From: Atkinsonella hypoxylon
Lineage: Eukaryota; Ascomycota; Sordariomycetes; Hypocreales; Clavicipitaceae
Reading direction: 5' to 3'
Assembly: GCA_000729835.1 (NCBI GenBank)
Contig: JFHB01000011.1
Coordinates: 1 to 64,000, forward strand
DNA length: 64,000 bases
Shown in pieces: positions 36,367 to 47,734 of the stretch. The notes below the pieces were generated by a model, which made no database searches, had not been told where the DNA came from, and worked only from the letters and a program-made list of their open reading frames with translations. Position numbers and translations under genes: made by a program. Positions within the stretch are counted from its first letter, which is position 1, and every line of letters starts with the position of its first letter.

Positions 36367-37846
36367 ATGCGCTTCTTGGCCGCCGTCTTATCCATATTGA
36401 ACATTTACGCTTGGGCAAACCTGGGGAGCGCCATATGGCTTGATCCGGTGTTGCCTAAACAGCGGCCACCATTGCCTCGAGCAAAGTCTCGTCAGCATGT
36501 TCTTGGTTCTTCCACTGGTAAGCCAGCTACTACCTGAATTATATGAACAAACCCCCTACCATGAGTCGACCTGACCTCCTGATGATTGTTTCACAGGGCA
36601 ATACGAGATCAACCCCGACATCAGCTTCCCACATGGGCCATACCATGCACCTTCGGGCTTTATCGCACTTGGAGACTCGTACTCGGCTGGCATTGGCACT
36701 GGGTTCAATGGGACCGAGAACGACTGTCGTCAAGGCTTGCACGCATATCCAAGACTTATTCAAGCAGATCTCAATCGTCAGCTTGTGCGAAATGATGCAC
36801 GTGCAGAAGTGCAGTTTCTATCATGCACGGGCTCTACCATCGAAGACATGCTATCGGGTTCCGAAAAAAGTCAGATAGATCATCTCAACGTATCGTCGGC
36901 AGCAGACTTCGCCCTTCTTTCCATCGGCGGGAACGACCTTGGCTTTTTCGAAATCATGAATAGCTGCATCTTTCGGTTCTACAGCTTCTACTCTGGCACA
37001 TGTGAAGAAGCTCTTCGAAAATCCGAAACGGCGCTGAATAGTCCTTGGTTCGAGCATCGGCTGCGGTTGGCCATCATGGAGATTCTCGACCGTGTTCAGT
37101 GGGAAAAGCGTCCTTGGTTTATCATGACTGTTACTGGCTATGCGCAGTTTTTTAATGCGGAAACAGAAGATTGCGATAATCGCTCTTTTGGAGTATGGTG
37201 GCGCGGACCAAAACTAAAACGTGAACTGCGGCACAGAATGAATAAAATGGTTCTTTCGGTAAATGACAAGATTCGACAATCTGTCGACCGGATCAACCGC
37301 GACTTCTCAGAGCCAAGGGTGTTTTTCATAGATTATGATGATGCATTTGAGGGTCATCGCTTCTGCGAGCCCAACGTTACAGAGCCCGATTATGCGAGAA
37401 ACAGCACGTGGTTTTTCCTCGTTGGTGGAAAAGATAATGCAGGGGACCAGAAGGCTCGCCTTGAAAGAGCCAAGGCTGACCATGTGTTGCCCTCAAACTC
37501 GCCTTTAGCTGATCCAGATACATGTTTAGGGCCTGCAGAAATGTCTGGTGATTGGGGTGAATTGTCTATTTGCCTCATGGCCATAGCACTAAAAGACGAT
37601 CCTACTCTGCGAGCTAGTCAAGACTCGGTCATGGCGCAAAACTCCATGTGGTATGTTCCCACATACTATGGCAAAACATTTCATCCGGTACGTTGTGCAG
37701 CGACTCTACCATACTATCTATCTGCTTCGGTAGGCTGCATTCTGTTACTGACGGCAATTTATTCTTCACAGCGTACTTTGGGCCATCAGGCTATCCGTGA
37801 CCGAATATACAGATTCTGGGGTGAAATATACACGGGTCATGCTTAG
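36367..37846 (+). CDS. Secreted SGNH/GDSL-type esterase-lipase
   Basis: Three exons (36367-36517, 36597-37687, 37772-37846) encode 438 residues. The N-terminus MRFLAAVLSILNIYAWANLGSA is a signal peptide. SGNH block I is LGDSYSAG, with nucleophile S78 and G76-D77-S78. Block III is GGND at 161-164. The C-terminal catalytic block is YGKTFHP joined to RTLGHQAIRD. Several N-x-S/T sites and cysteines fit extracellular folding. The family hydrolyses ester bonds in lipids, polysaccharide acetyl groups or polyesters; the substrate is not evident. The last intron (84 bases) is a multiple of three without a stop, so its retention would insert 28 mostly hydrophobic residues into the active-site block. 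Confidence 0.88.
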
Positions 37847-38771
37847 CACACTGATATGGACCGCAATCTCAGGGGTTTGTGATGCATGATTTACGACAGC
37901 ATTTAGCTGCAGGAAGGCTTAGCGAAGCATTGAATAGCGCGCGTAAATTTTGACATCCTGGGTAATGTGATGTTTTCTGTACCTTCTGGTTCTTGACTAC
38001 CGACCTCGCGCGCTAAGCTGGTTCCTGGTGATATTTATGGACTCATAAGTTCCCATAAGACACGTTCACAATTGACCCTAAGCTGTGGTAGGATTGCTTT
38101 ATTAAGCTTAGGTTGTGACAGATTAACCGGAACATCGCGGCAACCCACACCGGTATCTCCAGGGGCGCGATTTTCCTTTTGGCGTGCCTGGGTCCTCTAT
38201 GAGGCAATACATAATTTTAAGTACTTAGAAGCCTCTTGTATTGAACATTGAGACGCCCTACTGGCAAAGGTCCCTGATGATAACAACCTCTACTAATCAT
38301 CAAGGACCTTGTTAGTTATACATTATGTAATAAGATTTCGTTGACTAACACTTTTACTTTGTCGCAACCTTCATTAATATTTTATTGATTAAGGCCGGTG
38401 AGAAAGGATCAAGCTTCGTCAGTACGTCCCCACAATTCCGGTTAAAGGGCCTAGGTAGGTACCTAGGTAGCCAACTAGTTACCTAAGCATTGGATTAACC
38501 AGGTACCAAATCCGGGGGTGGAGTCGGATTATCATTGTTACGCATCCCAGTTGGTTGGATGCAGCCCGATGCACGTCAAGCACGTCAATGGGGATGCGAC
38601 TGGGAACATCAATCCCTATCCATTGAATCGTCACACCTATGCGCTCATATCCCATGCTCGATCCCAACTCACGCATAGCGCAAACCCCTGAGACTTTCCT
38701 TGAGGCTCGAACTTTGATTGTCACGCGATATCCGACGGTAAACCTGTGACTGTAAGAACACAGCGCAGGAC
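37847..38771. other. Intergenic region, no gene seen
   Basis: About 0.9 kb lies between two genes on the plus strand. It is AT-rich around 38190-38400 and carries CCTAGGTAGGTACC-type words near 38448-38470. No coding or RNA gene is supported. The downstream part should contain the Sgf73 promoter. Confidence 0.5.
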
Positions 38772-40254
38772 ATGGCGCCAGATGTCGAACCTCGGAAGGG
38801 TAAGCAATTAAGTCGGCAGCATCAAGTCGCGTGCTGACACTCGCATCAGGCAACGAAAAAATCATCAAGATGACTTCCGGAAAGGAAAAAAAGTCAGGAA
38901 CCATCAAACTGAAGAAGTTACCGCCAAAACATAGCAAACCTGGTAACTGGAGAGACGGCAGCGTTGTTGAAGGTATGGCTGGTATCACGTCGCGGACTAC
39001 TCTGATAGATGCGCTAACAAAACATGCTTCGAAGATGAAAAGAAGAAAGCAGTCAGTTCACCGTTGACCTCGATAGGCTCCCCCGGACCGGTTGTGAATC
39101 AGCTAGATGAGACAGCTCGAGAAACTTTTGCGACTGGTCGACCGTTGGAAGATAGCCCCGACCTGCAACAATGCAAGCATTGTAAAAAGAGTATCCTCAA
39201 GACCGCTGCGAAAGCACATATAGCACAGTGCTTAAAGCTGAAGAAGGAAAAGGCACAAAGGAAGAAAGAGGCTCGAGAAGCTCGTGAGCGCGCTAAGGAA
39301 GCCGCTAGAGAACAAGAAGCCCGCAAGGCCGATGAAGAGAATGGCGAAGACGATAGCGATGATGCCGATAAGAAGGGTGGTGCCGCGAGCAAGAAAGCAG
39401 GCAAGAAGCCCGAAGACGACAAAAAAGGTAGCAAGAAGAGAAAGGCTGAGGGTGAGCCAGATAAGGGACCGAAAGCAAAGAAAAAGAAGGACGAGCTGAA
39501 ATCTAAAGTTTCGAAGCCTAAAGGTGATTTACTTGCTCTATATTTGTGCTTTGTCGCTATAGACATCATCTTGTTAACGGCAGATTGCAGGGCCCGTTGA
39601 TGTTGAGCGCCAGTGTGGCGTTATCCTCCCCAATGGCCAGCCATGTGCCCGATCTCTAACTTGCAAGAGCCATTCTATGGGAGCAAAACGTGCCGTAGCC
39701 GGGCGGTCACTGCCATACGATATGCTCCTGGCCGCCTATCAGAAGAAGAACCAGGCCAAACAGCAAAGTAGGTGTTTCCTATGTCGCTTACGTCGTTCTA
39801 TACCAGGACAGCCAAAAATGCTAACGTATGTCTTTGTTTTTGCTTCCTTACAGAGGCTGCTCTTGACGCAAATGCACCCATCGAGGATGACGACGAAGCC
39901 AATAATGGCCCTGTAGACTCGGACGAGGAGACGGGCGCTGTCATGAGTGCTCTGTCCCACTGGCACCCTCAACCTCTCGTTCCGCAACCCATTTTTGTAC
40001 CGATAAAGAGGCAATATCAATTTTCAAGACTTCACGAACAACTCCAGTTAGCTACAAACGGCGGGCGAACAAACATCTTCCAGGTTGTGGGCTACGGAGC
40101 TCAAAAACTTCCTAGCGGCCATCCAGGGCTCGTTGATGGTGAAGACGCCCCGGGTGAATCGGACATTGGAGCTTTAGGCTTCCCTGGATCGGCGCGATCG
40201 TCCACGTTTGGGGGATCAGCGCAGAGACGCTCCTCAGTAGCTAGTCGCGCCTAA
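38772..40254 (+). CDS. SGF73: SAGA complex subunit Sgf73 (SCA7 domain)
   Basis: Five exons (38772-38799, 38850-38972, 39035-39523, 39591-39767, 39854-40254) encode 405 residues. An N-terminal zinc-binding segment (CKHCKKSILKTAAKAHIAQC) precedes a Lys/Glu/Ala-rich charged region. The SCA7 domain follows (CGVILPNGQPCARSLTCKSH, then GAKRAVAGRSLPYDMLLAAY) and depends on splicing of exon 3 to exon 4 (PKGPVDVERQ). In yeast, Sgf73 and, in animals, ataxin-7 anchor the deubiquitinase module (Ubp8, Sgf11, Sus1) to the SAGA co-activator in the nucleus. The C-terminus (LSHWHPQPLVPQPIFVPIKR, then YQFSRLHEQL) is also characteristic of filamentous-fungal homologues. All four introns are short with clear GT-AG borders. 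Confidence 0.93.
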
Positions 40255-40935
40255 AGTGTCTCTTTTTGCATTTTGTACAAAGGCATCACAGGCTTCCTCT
40301 GTCGTCTTCTGTCCCGGGGATTCATCAGCACTTCCATCTTGTGCTTGACTGACCATGAAATCAAACATGGTTGTCTTCTGATGGCGGTTCCTCTGGAGCA
40401 ATGGGGTTGCTTTTTTCTTCTTCTTTGAAACCGCTTGGGCCTTCTCCAATTTGTGGTTCAGGGTAATTGGGACATGGGATTATCCCACAAGGCGTTTTGT
40501 GCATAGGACTTCATGAATTATGAACGGGCTCTCGGATTCGTGGATAGAATATACCCATGGGATTGTGGCATAGCGTCTAAAAGTAACTAAGCGAAAAAAA
40601 ACATGTGCTATTGCGAAAAGACAAGAGCCTCCTCGGTACAGTCGGAAAAAGAACATGTGAGCGTAAAAATACCAACTGTAGAAGTTATCGTAATCTGCGC
40701 TGGAAACTTCATGTACAATTTGCTCTGAACACGCAAATTGGGAAACTTTGGTGGCTGCGGTCGAAACGTCCGTCGGCGCATTGCGATGACGTAGTGGTCG
40801 GCAACTCAGCTGAGCGCCTGAAGCTTACCGGCTAACCGAGCAGCTTCACAGTCAAATCTCTCCCAACTCGCATCAGCATTTATCATCTATCGTGCTGCGC
40901 TTCCAATCTTTTATTCCGCAACTCTGACAGACGCT
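40255..40935. other. Intergenic region, no gene seen
   Basis: This is 681 bases between tandem genes. No ORF or RNA gene is supported. The downstream end presumably contains the promoter of the carrier gene. Confidence 0.5.
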
Positions 40936-41913
40936 ATGCCTTCCAGCGCCGCCCTCGATGCTCTGAGCCATGCGGTATCTGGCTGTGTTGGCACAGGCGT
41001 TTCAACTGCCGTTGTTTTCCCTTTAGATCTTGTGACGACGAGGCTGAAGGTTCAATGCCAACTGAAACGCACAAAACGTTACGATGGGGTGATTGATGGT
41101 CTCAAGACCATCTACTTGTACGAAGGTGGCGTCACGGCTCTTTACAATGGTCTTGGACCCGATGTCGCCAAGTCAATTATTGACAGCTTTCTTTTTTTTG
41201 GATTCTACACCTATTTACGCAAGAAATCTCGGCAGTCTAGTGTACTGCAAGAACTGGCCATGGGCGCCCTTGCTGGTGCATGCTCTAGGGCCATTACTAC
41301 TCCGATTTCAAACGTCGTTGCCCGCATGCAGATGCAACCTGATATTGTATCTCTGGGCCAAGCACTGACAGAGATCCGAAGAGGAGGCGGCTTGGCTGGT
41401 CTATGGTCGGGATATTCAGCGACCTTGATCCTGACCATGAACCCGAGCATCACCTTCCTAGTCAACCGCCGTTTAGCCCGGCACATCATCCCAGCGTTCG
41501 AAGAGGAAGATATCCCAGTCGCATGGGTAGCATTTCTCTTGGCGGCGTCCAGCAAGGCAGCTGCCACGGCTTTGACCTATCCCTTTCAAACCGGACGAAC
41601 TCGACTCCAAATGCCGCATAACACAGCAGAGGGTGACAAGGGGAACTCCATTGAACATGACAGGAAGAAGTCTAGATCCCTCATCGCCCGCCTGTTTGAA
41701 GCACTAGATAAGACCGTTTTCGGTACAATAATCCGAATTATCAAACGAGAAGGTCTGCAAGCCTTATACGACGGACTCCAAGGTGAACTTCTCAAGGGAT
41801 TTCTAAGTCATGGATTGACTATGTTGACGAAGGGACTTCTTCATCGTCTCGTTGTTCGGTTGTGGATTCTCTCAAGACCACACTTACGGAATAGACTGCA
41901 GAGAAAACACTGA
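40936..41913 (+). CDS. Peroxisomal adenine nucleotide carrier (PMP47/ANT1-like)
   Basis: This is an intronless 325-residue member of the mitochondrial carrier family. Three carrier repeats are visible, with signature stretches FPLDLVTTRLKVQ, TPISNVVARMQMQ and YPFQTGRTRLQM, near residues 28, 120 and 215. The family length is about 300-340 residues. The combination of repeats and the N-terminal SHAVSGCVGTGVSTAVVFPL resembles PMP47 and yeast Ant1, which exchange ATP and AMP across the peroxisomal membrane to feed fatty-acyl activation. Mitochondrial carriers of other substrates are less likely but cannot be excluded by motif alone. It ends 165 bases from the convergent NOSIP-like gene. Confidence 0.87.
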   Translation: MPSSAALDALSHAVSGCVGTGVSTAVVFPLDLVTTRLKVQCQLKRTKRYDGVIDGLKTIYLYEGGVTALYNGLGPDVAKSIIDSFLFFGFYTYLRKKSRQSSVLQELAMGALAGACSRAITTPISNVVARMQMQPDIVSLGQALTEIRRGGGLAGLWSGYSATLILTMNPSITFLVNRRLARHIIPAFEEEDIPVAWVAFLLAASSKAAATALTYPFQTGRTRLQMPHNTAEGDKGNSIEHDRKKSRSLIARLFEALDKTVFGTIIRIIKREGLQALYDGLQGELLKGFLSHGLTMLTKGLLHRLVVRLWILSRPHLRNRLQRKH

Positions 41914-42078
41914 GGTTGTTGTGGTGGTGTATCCATGAACTGTGTTATCTGCGTGTGATATCGAGTTCTCCATAGGCAACTCGCCAAGTTGAGGGTGAGA
42001 TAACGAAACCAAAGTTGTGGCTTTGCATCAGCTTTAGCACTATGTGAAGCAGTGTGGCTAAACCACAATGTTCACGGC

Positions 42079-43351
42079 CTAGCACTGAAATGCCACGTCA
42101 GACTTCTCCACGGTATTGGATCCGCGGGCAGAGAAACCAGTGCCCTCCGACTTGAGGAGGACTAGGCCCACGGGTAAGGATATTGCTAAAGGCCCTTGTG
42201 TGACATATTTTCCCGAGATAGGAGCATCACAGACATAGCAAGTGATAGATGGCTCGGAGTCATGTGAATCGGAGACCGCTTTGGATTTAGAAGGAATCAA
42301 GAATCGCTTTACACAACCAAGACACATTACATGACCACATTGCTGGGCCATGACCGGGCTCGAAGAATTGGTGAGAGTTTTGTGGCATGAAGGGCAAGAT
42401 CTTCTCTTCCCATCTTTAGACTTATCTGTGTCCTCTTGAAACTTTATGTTTACTAGTCTTTGCATTGATATAGCATGCGGGGAGTCTTCGGAAGATGCAG
42501 GACAGGTAGGAACTGTCTTGATTTCCTGGGTTGTCGCCTGTATATTGCTGTCGCGTACATCCGGCGTGAGAGACGGCGTCCAGAAGGATGGCAGGCTTGG
42601 TTTAGCAGCCTAGAGGAAAATGAAAGGATGCTCAGTGTTTTGCTTCAAGGCAGAAAATGACCAGTAGATGACTGAAGGAGATGTGCCTACCTTTTCATCA
42701 TCTATAGCTTTTCGAGCTTTTTTTCTGTCCTCTTCCGCTATGTGAGCTAGCTCTTCGTTATCGAGTATGAATTTACGCTTGGTTCCGGCCTGTGGGATCG
42801 CTTTCGTCTCAGATACCGCGGAGTCTGAACTCGCTGCCTTGGCAGAGGAACGTAGTCCTGCTTGGATCAATTCGAAGTCGCGTATAGCCCGTTGTTGATC
42901 CTCGCTGTCCTTTGCCAATTTGGCTCTTGCCTCTTCCTCGTCCGCTTGACGACGGGCCTTTTCAGCCCTCTTCAGTTCCTTCTTCTGCGCTAGGAGATTG
43001 GCCAGGGCACATTCACGACAGAATATGTCTCCCAGAGGACAAGCGACTGGATCTCGGGCAATCTCGAGGCATAAGCTACATGAGCCGAAGGGCAGGAAGG
43101 AATCGCGGTTCAGCCGGGCCGAATTCGACGACCAGTGTGCCTTGGCTAGAGCTCGTTCGTAAGAGGTAAAGACGGCGCGAGAGGTATTTCTCTTGCCTGG
43201 ATGTGTAATAGCAATTGGGTTAGCTTGTTCGCCTAGAGCTTGCCCAGCTAAGAAGGATAGACTTTTCGAGAGCTGATATGTCTGCGAGGAACGACGCGCT
43301 GGCAAGTGGGATACTATGCTATTCGTAAAGGATGAGCTTACTATGTGACAT
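42079..43351 (-). CDS. NOSIP-like RING/U-box protein
   Basis: Three exons (43351-43342, 43196-42691, 42609-42079) encode 348 residues. The 10-base first exon codes MSH and joins to SKRNTSRAVFTSYERA, the conserved start of this family (MSRHSKRNT...). An N-terminal zf-NOSIP half-RING (CSLCLEIARDPVACPLGDIF, then CRECALANLLAQKK) is followed by a charged coiled-coil-like helix. A C-terminal RING/U-box (CPSCHKTLTNSSSPVMAQQC, then GHVMCLGCVKRFL) comes last. Human NOSIP is an E3 ubiquitin ligase also found with spliceosomal complexes, and the fungal members are probably nuclear. The role here is inferred from the family. The gene is divergent from the tafazzin gene and convergent with the carrier. 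Confidence 0.9.
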
Positions 43352-44177
43352 GATGATATGCTAAGAGTGAATGCTGTAGCGTATGGACTATGATTGCTGG
43401 AAACGATGGGTCCTATAAAAGCTGCTGAGAAAAGCCACCGGATGGGCGAGCGGTCGGGCCAAGAATGATTTGATGGTATCAGGACTGTATCTGTGAATGT
43501 GGTCGAGCAGCGATGTTGTTTTGGCTCATAGTTAGCAATGTAACTGGGGCGGACGGAATTGGCATCGTCCCCAGTGCCAATTAATTAACAGGCTGGGGGC
43601 CGCCGACAGGTGCTGAGCACCGGCCGCATCAGTACTAATTAGTGGATTGAGCAATCAGTACTTCATGATTGGCAGGCAGGCGTGTCAGTGGCAGCCCAGA
43701 TTGGGCAATATTAATGGCACACTATTGAAGTAACTTGACAGTACCGATTCATGTGCTCTCTCTTGCATCTCGCCAGATTTTACAGACCGTGAGAGAGTCG
43801 TCGCTGTTGAAGGCTGTTAAAGGTGCATCTGCACGTGGCGCGCGTGGCAGGTACGCCGCCCTTGAGCTGCTGACGTTCCCGCCCATGTCTCCGGTTTCGC
43901 GGCTGGGACTAGGGAAAAAATTCATTTGCAACCTCAGAACTGCAAAATTACGAGTCGATCGTCTCAACATTACACCAACGCCCCTAGCTACCATTTTGGA
44001 ATCTCAATTGAACAGAGGCCGCAGACAATTTTTTTTGAAGCATAACTGAGTCCTCATGGCCTACCGCAGCTGATGGAAGACACAGCCATCGTAGTGCTCG
44101 GCCATGAGAATCTTTAACCATATCTCCACACCCTCTCCCTCCTCTTCCACACACTTTGTCGATAGTGACATCACATC
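43352..44177. promoter_or_regulatory. Shared upstream region of NOSIP-like and tafazzin genes
   Basis: This is 826 bases between divergent starts. A 104-codon ORF on the plus strand (from 43735) has no family features and was not called. The region around 44130-44165 is pyrimidine-rich, as in many fungal 5' leaders. Confidence 0.45.
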
Positions 44178-45480
44178 ATGATGGTGAGTCCTACTCCAGC
44201 TTCGCGCAAAAGCTTATCATGGCGCCTTGGGTCAATGGCGGTCATGGGCACTGTTGGGCTGCTCTCCCGTGGGTTTTTGTACGGATTCAACAAAGTCGAG
44301 GTTACAGGCTTAGACCATTTGCTTCGTGTGCTAGACCGTCGGCGCACCCAAGGTCGAGAAAGAGGCTTGTTGACGGTCTGCAACCATGTAGCCGTGTAAG
44401 TTCTTGCTTTAAACGTACAAGCTTCCTTATGTGTTGCGAATCTGAGTTCATAGAGACGAAGACATGGTAGCTGTCCACATGTCTCGTCTCTCTGCCTGGT
44501 ACTGCATCATCTCCATCAAACGTATGGGTTTGTTAACTTTTTGTTTGCAGTCTTGATGATCCCCTCATGTGGGGTATTCTTCCTTTCCGCTACACTCTTA
44601 ACCCAGAAAATCTTCGTTGGGGCTTAGGAGCTCACGACATATGCTTCAAGAATAAGTAAGCAAGCTCGTCGTCTGCAGACAAGCCTTCTCTGCACCCTTT
44701 CACTTGTCGCAGCCGAATCATACTGTAATAATTGAGCGTTAACATAGTCCTTGTCTGAAACATTCAAGACTTTTGTCCACGTTTTTTAGTCTTGGTCAGG
44801 TACTGCCTACCCATCGTCTGTGGCATTCACCCTTTGGTGGTCTGTATCAGCCTACAATGACGCAAGCTGTAGGCCTTTTGTCCGGCCCCAGACAAGCCCT
44901 GGCATCCAATAATCCAACATTCTCAACGGATGGCAAAGATTCGTTCTATGCACCAGCCGCTTATGCAGCCAATCGTGGTGCGTGGGTTCATGTTTTCCCT
45001 GAAGCCTGTTGTCACCAGAACCCTCAAAGTACTCTCCGATATTTCAAGTGGGGAGTGTCTCGACTTATTCTAGAGAGCGATCCTGCCCCGGAGTTTATCC
45101 CCATGTTCATTCATGGCACACAGGATATAATGCCTGAGGATCGTGGATTTCCGAAGTTTTTGCCTAAAATCGGCAAAAAATTCCGGGTCGTGATAGGGGA
45201 ACCAACGGATGTGGACACGGTTTTCGGTCAAGAGCGAGCCGCTTGGAGAAAACTAGTCAGCCGCAGCGACCCAGATCTCCTTGTTCATGGTCAAGAAGCA
45301 ATTCAATTGAGGATTATGGTCGCCAAGTCAGTGCGAGACGAAGTTGGCAAACTCCGTAAGAGCATTAGCCTGCCACCTGAAGACGACGATACAGCCGCGC
45401 TGGCTGATACCTGGTGTAAGGAGCCCAACAAACGAAAATTCAAGAGTCCTGTCGACGGAAGTCTCATCAAAAGAGCGTGA
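44178..45480 (+). CDS. TAZ1: Tafazzin-like (cardiolipin) transacylase
   Basis: Three exons (44178-44395, 44551-44655, 44769-45480) encode 344 residues. The first junction builds the acyltransferase motif NHVAVLDDP (H-x4-D). The second junction gives CFKNKLLSTFFSLGQVLP, which matches the tafazzin pattern; a later AG would lose this block. FPEACCHQNPQSTLRYFKWG corresponds to the FPEG-type motif, here with Ala rather than Gly. GIGRL-type glycine motifs are not obvious. An N-terminal hydrophobic stretch (SMAVMGTVGLLSRGFLYGF) could insert in the membrane. Tafazzins remodel cardiolipin acyl chains on the intermembrane-space faces of mitochondrial membranes. The C-terminal tail (about 60 residues) is polar. 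Confidence 0.88.
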
Positions 45481-45914
45481 TCGCTCTGATTAGCGGGATA
45501 TTTGTTTGCCAGGCCAGTAAAATAGCTAAGTCCCGGTGGGAATACACCTGTTCGTGGAGTGTCTTCGTCCATGTATGCCTGTCACCCCTTGACTGTCGTT
45601 TGATAGCAGAAAGTTTTTCTCATGGATTTTTGATGTAATGATTCCGCGATCCGCGACAAAGTCTAGAACAAGGTAGATAAAAAAGAAACCTTTCCCTGAC
45701 TCCATTAAATCCTGACTCTTGAACCTCTCTCAAAGAAGAAATAACAATGTGCCCTGGCCAACCCGGGCCACCTCAATTTTTTAGTCCAAAGAGGAACAAG
45801 GTGAAACATGACAAAGAAAGCAACGAAGCAAAAAACGCTCTTGAAAGTTACAGAAAATAAGTTGGACAGGACTCGTGCATTATCGACATGCATCGAAAGC
45901 TCAGACATATCCTG
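45481..45914. other. Convergent intergenic region, no gene seen
   Basis: This is 434 bases between the 3' ends of the tafazzin and Pho85 genes. It presumably contains two 3' UTRs. No gene is seen. Confidence 0.5.
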
Positions 45915-46993
45915 CTAGTAATTGTCATAATTTTGAGTCGAAACATTCTGTGGGTACATTCTTGCTTGCGCATGTAGAGCAGCATGCTGCTGGTGATGTT
46001 GGTGTTGATGTTGGTGTTGATGTTGATGTTGATGCATCACCAACTCGTTGAACCAAGGGTGCTGAAGAGCATCATGTGCACTGATTCGTAGCTCTGGCCG
46101 CAGCTGCAGCATGCGTTGTAAGAGGTCGATGCCAGTAGGATCAATAGCATGAAGGATGCTCCGCAAATCCTGCGTCGCGTACATCTGAAACGTAGGCTTG
46201 TATTCCGGAAACTGGGTGATCCCTGGCCAGGTGCGCTCTGTGGGGGTTCCCATAATGCGGAATATTCTCACAATTTGATCCTCGTTCGTAGTTCCAGGAA
46301 ACAAGGGCCTGCCTGTGTACATTTCGGCCATAATGCAGCCTGCAGACCATATATCGATACTCGTATTATATGTTCGACTACCAAGAAGTACATCTGGAGC
46401 TCGGTACCACAATGTGACGACTTCGTTAGAAAAGGTATTGACTGGGATACCGAATGCTCGAGCAAGACCAAAGTCACCCAACTTGAGTATACCTTTGCTG
46501 TTGATAAGAAGGTTCTGTGGCTTCAAGTCGCGGTGAAGAACTCGATTCTGGTGACAAAAGTCTATGCCTTTGAGCAGCTGATACATGAAGCTCTTGATCG
46601 TAGCTGGCTTCAGAGCGCCACGCTCGCCGTGTGTGTCCATGTATCTTTTCAAGTCGCCATCCATGAATTCAAAAACGAGCATCAGCTTGTTTTCAGTATG
46701 AATGACGTCGTGCAATGCTACAATATTCTCGTGTTTCAACTCCTTCATCAGGGAGATCTCTCGAATCGCGGTTGATGGAGTCCCTTCTTCCGAGTCCAGA
46801 TGAATCTCTTTGAGTGCGACGAGTTCTCCAGTCTGCCTGTTTCTTCCCTTGAATACCTAGAGACAGTGATGAGTTTGGACATTTTGCAACAGTGATAAAG
46901 CTTGACATAGTGTAATCGACATACAGTTGCATATGTGCCTTCGCCGAGTTTCTCCAGCTGTTGGAACGAACTCGGGTGCCGCTTGCCATCCAT
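45915..46993 (-). CDS. PHO85: Cyclin-dependent kinase Pho85/PhoA family
   Basis: Two exons (46993-46925 and 46856-45915) encode 336 residues. The glycine loop is GEGTYATV, the PSTAIRE helix is GTPSTAIREISLMK, the catalytic loop is HRDLKPQN, the DFG motif is GDFGLARAF, and the APE-equivalent is WYRAPDVLLG. All residues needed for kinase activity are present. The start MDGKRHPSSFQQLEKLG and the PSTAIREISLMKELKHENI sequence place it in the Pho85/PhoA/Cdk5 group rather than Cdc28/Cdk1. In fungi this kinase, with Pcl cyclins, links phosphate and nutrient status to growth and morphogenesis. The C-terminal tail carries an MHQHQHQHQHQHQHHQQH repeat. The frame is open upstream of the chosen ATG to 47062, but the conserved start is at MDGKRH. 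Confidence 0.95.
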
Positions 46994-47734
46994 TTTGAGG
47001 TGCTTTGTGGTCTTAACGTGGCGATGTCGGTCTTGTAGGATATCTTCAAATGACAACAACAAGCAAGGTGAGTAAAGACCGGATGATACTATCTGTCTAG
47101 ATTGGCAGGCGTTCTTTCATCCTCTCCTTGCCGAGAGAGGGGCAATTTGATTGAACTGAGGGACGTGCATGTGTACATGGTACTGTACTACTCCTGGAGG
47201 GGCTGCCTGCGTCAAGCTGACTTACGTCTCCCTTTCCTGCTACCTCAATGCCCCACTGCAGAACCCGAACAGTCAATTGATTTGATTGATTGATTGATTG
47301 TGTATTATCTTTATCCACGGTGCAATACTGCGAATGCTGGGGTAATGAAAGATCGTGGAGCATAGGCTAGCATAACGACTCACATACGCGCACATGAAAT
47401 GGTACACACGCAGAACTCTCGATCAGTGGTACTATCTCAGCCATTTCGCCGGTACTAGACGACCAACAAACGTCGACACTATTGGGCATTGCAGTTCCAC
47501 TGTCGTCCCAACGCGGGGACATCCCATTTCAGAGAGCAACACCATTTATATGACAGCTTAGCGCGGCCATACAACGGCCATATTGACGTGCACCTACCTA
47601 CCTACAATCCAATATACTAAGACTCGACTATTCCCGTCTGCCCTAATTGCTTAATCTTTTCCGTCTTTGTCTTTCCGTACATATCGCTTTCACTTGAGCC
47701 TGAGCCACGAGGAGGCTTCGCGTAGAGGCACAGC
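46994..47734. promoter_or_regulatory. Shared upstream region of Pho85 and septin-like genes
   Basis: This is 741 bases between divergent starts. It contains a short TGAT tetranucleotide run near 47280-47299. No gene is seen. Confidence 0.45.

Noticed and set aside
39099..39569. 156-codon minus-strand ORF opposite Sgf73
   Set aside because: It is the antisense shadow of a Lys/Glu/Ala-rich coding region, which naturally gives Ser/Phe/Leu-rich open frames.
46149..46775. 208-codon plus-strand ORF opposite Pho85
   Set aside because: Antisense of a strongly conserved kinase exon; no independent features.
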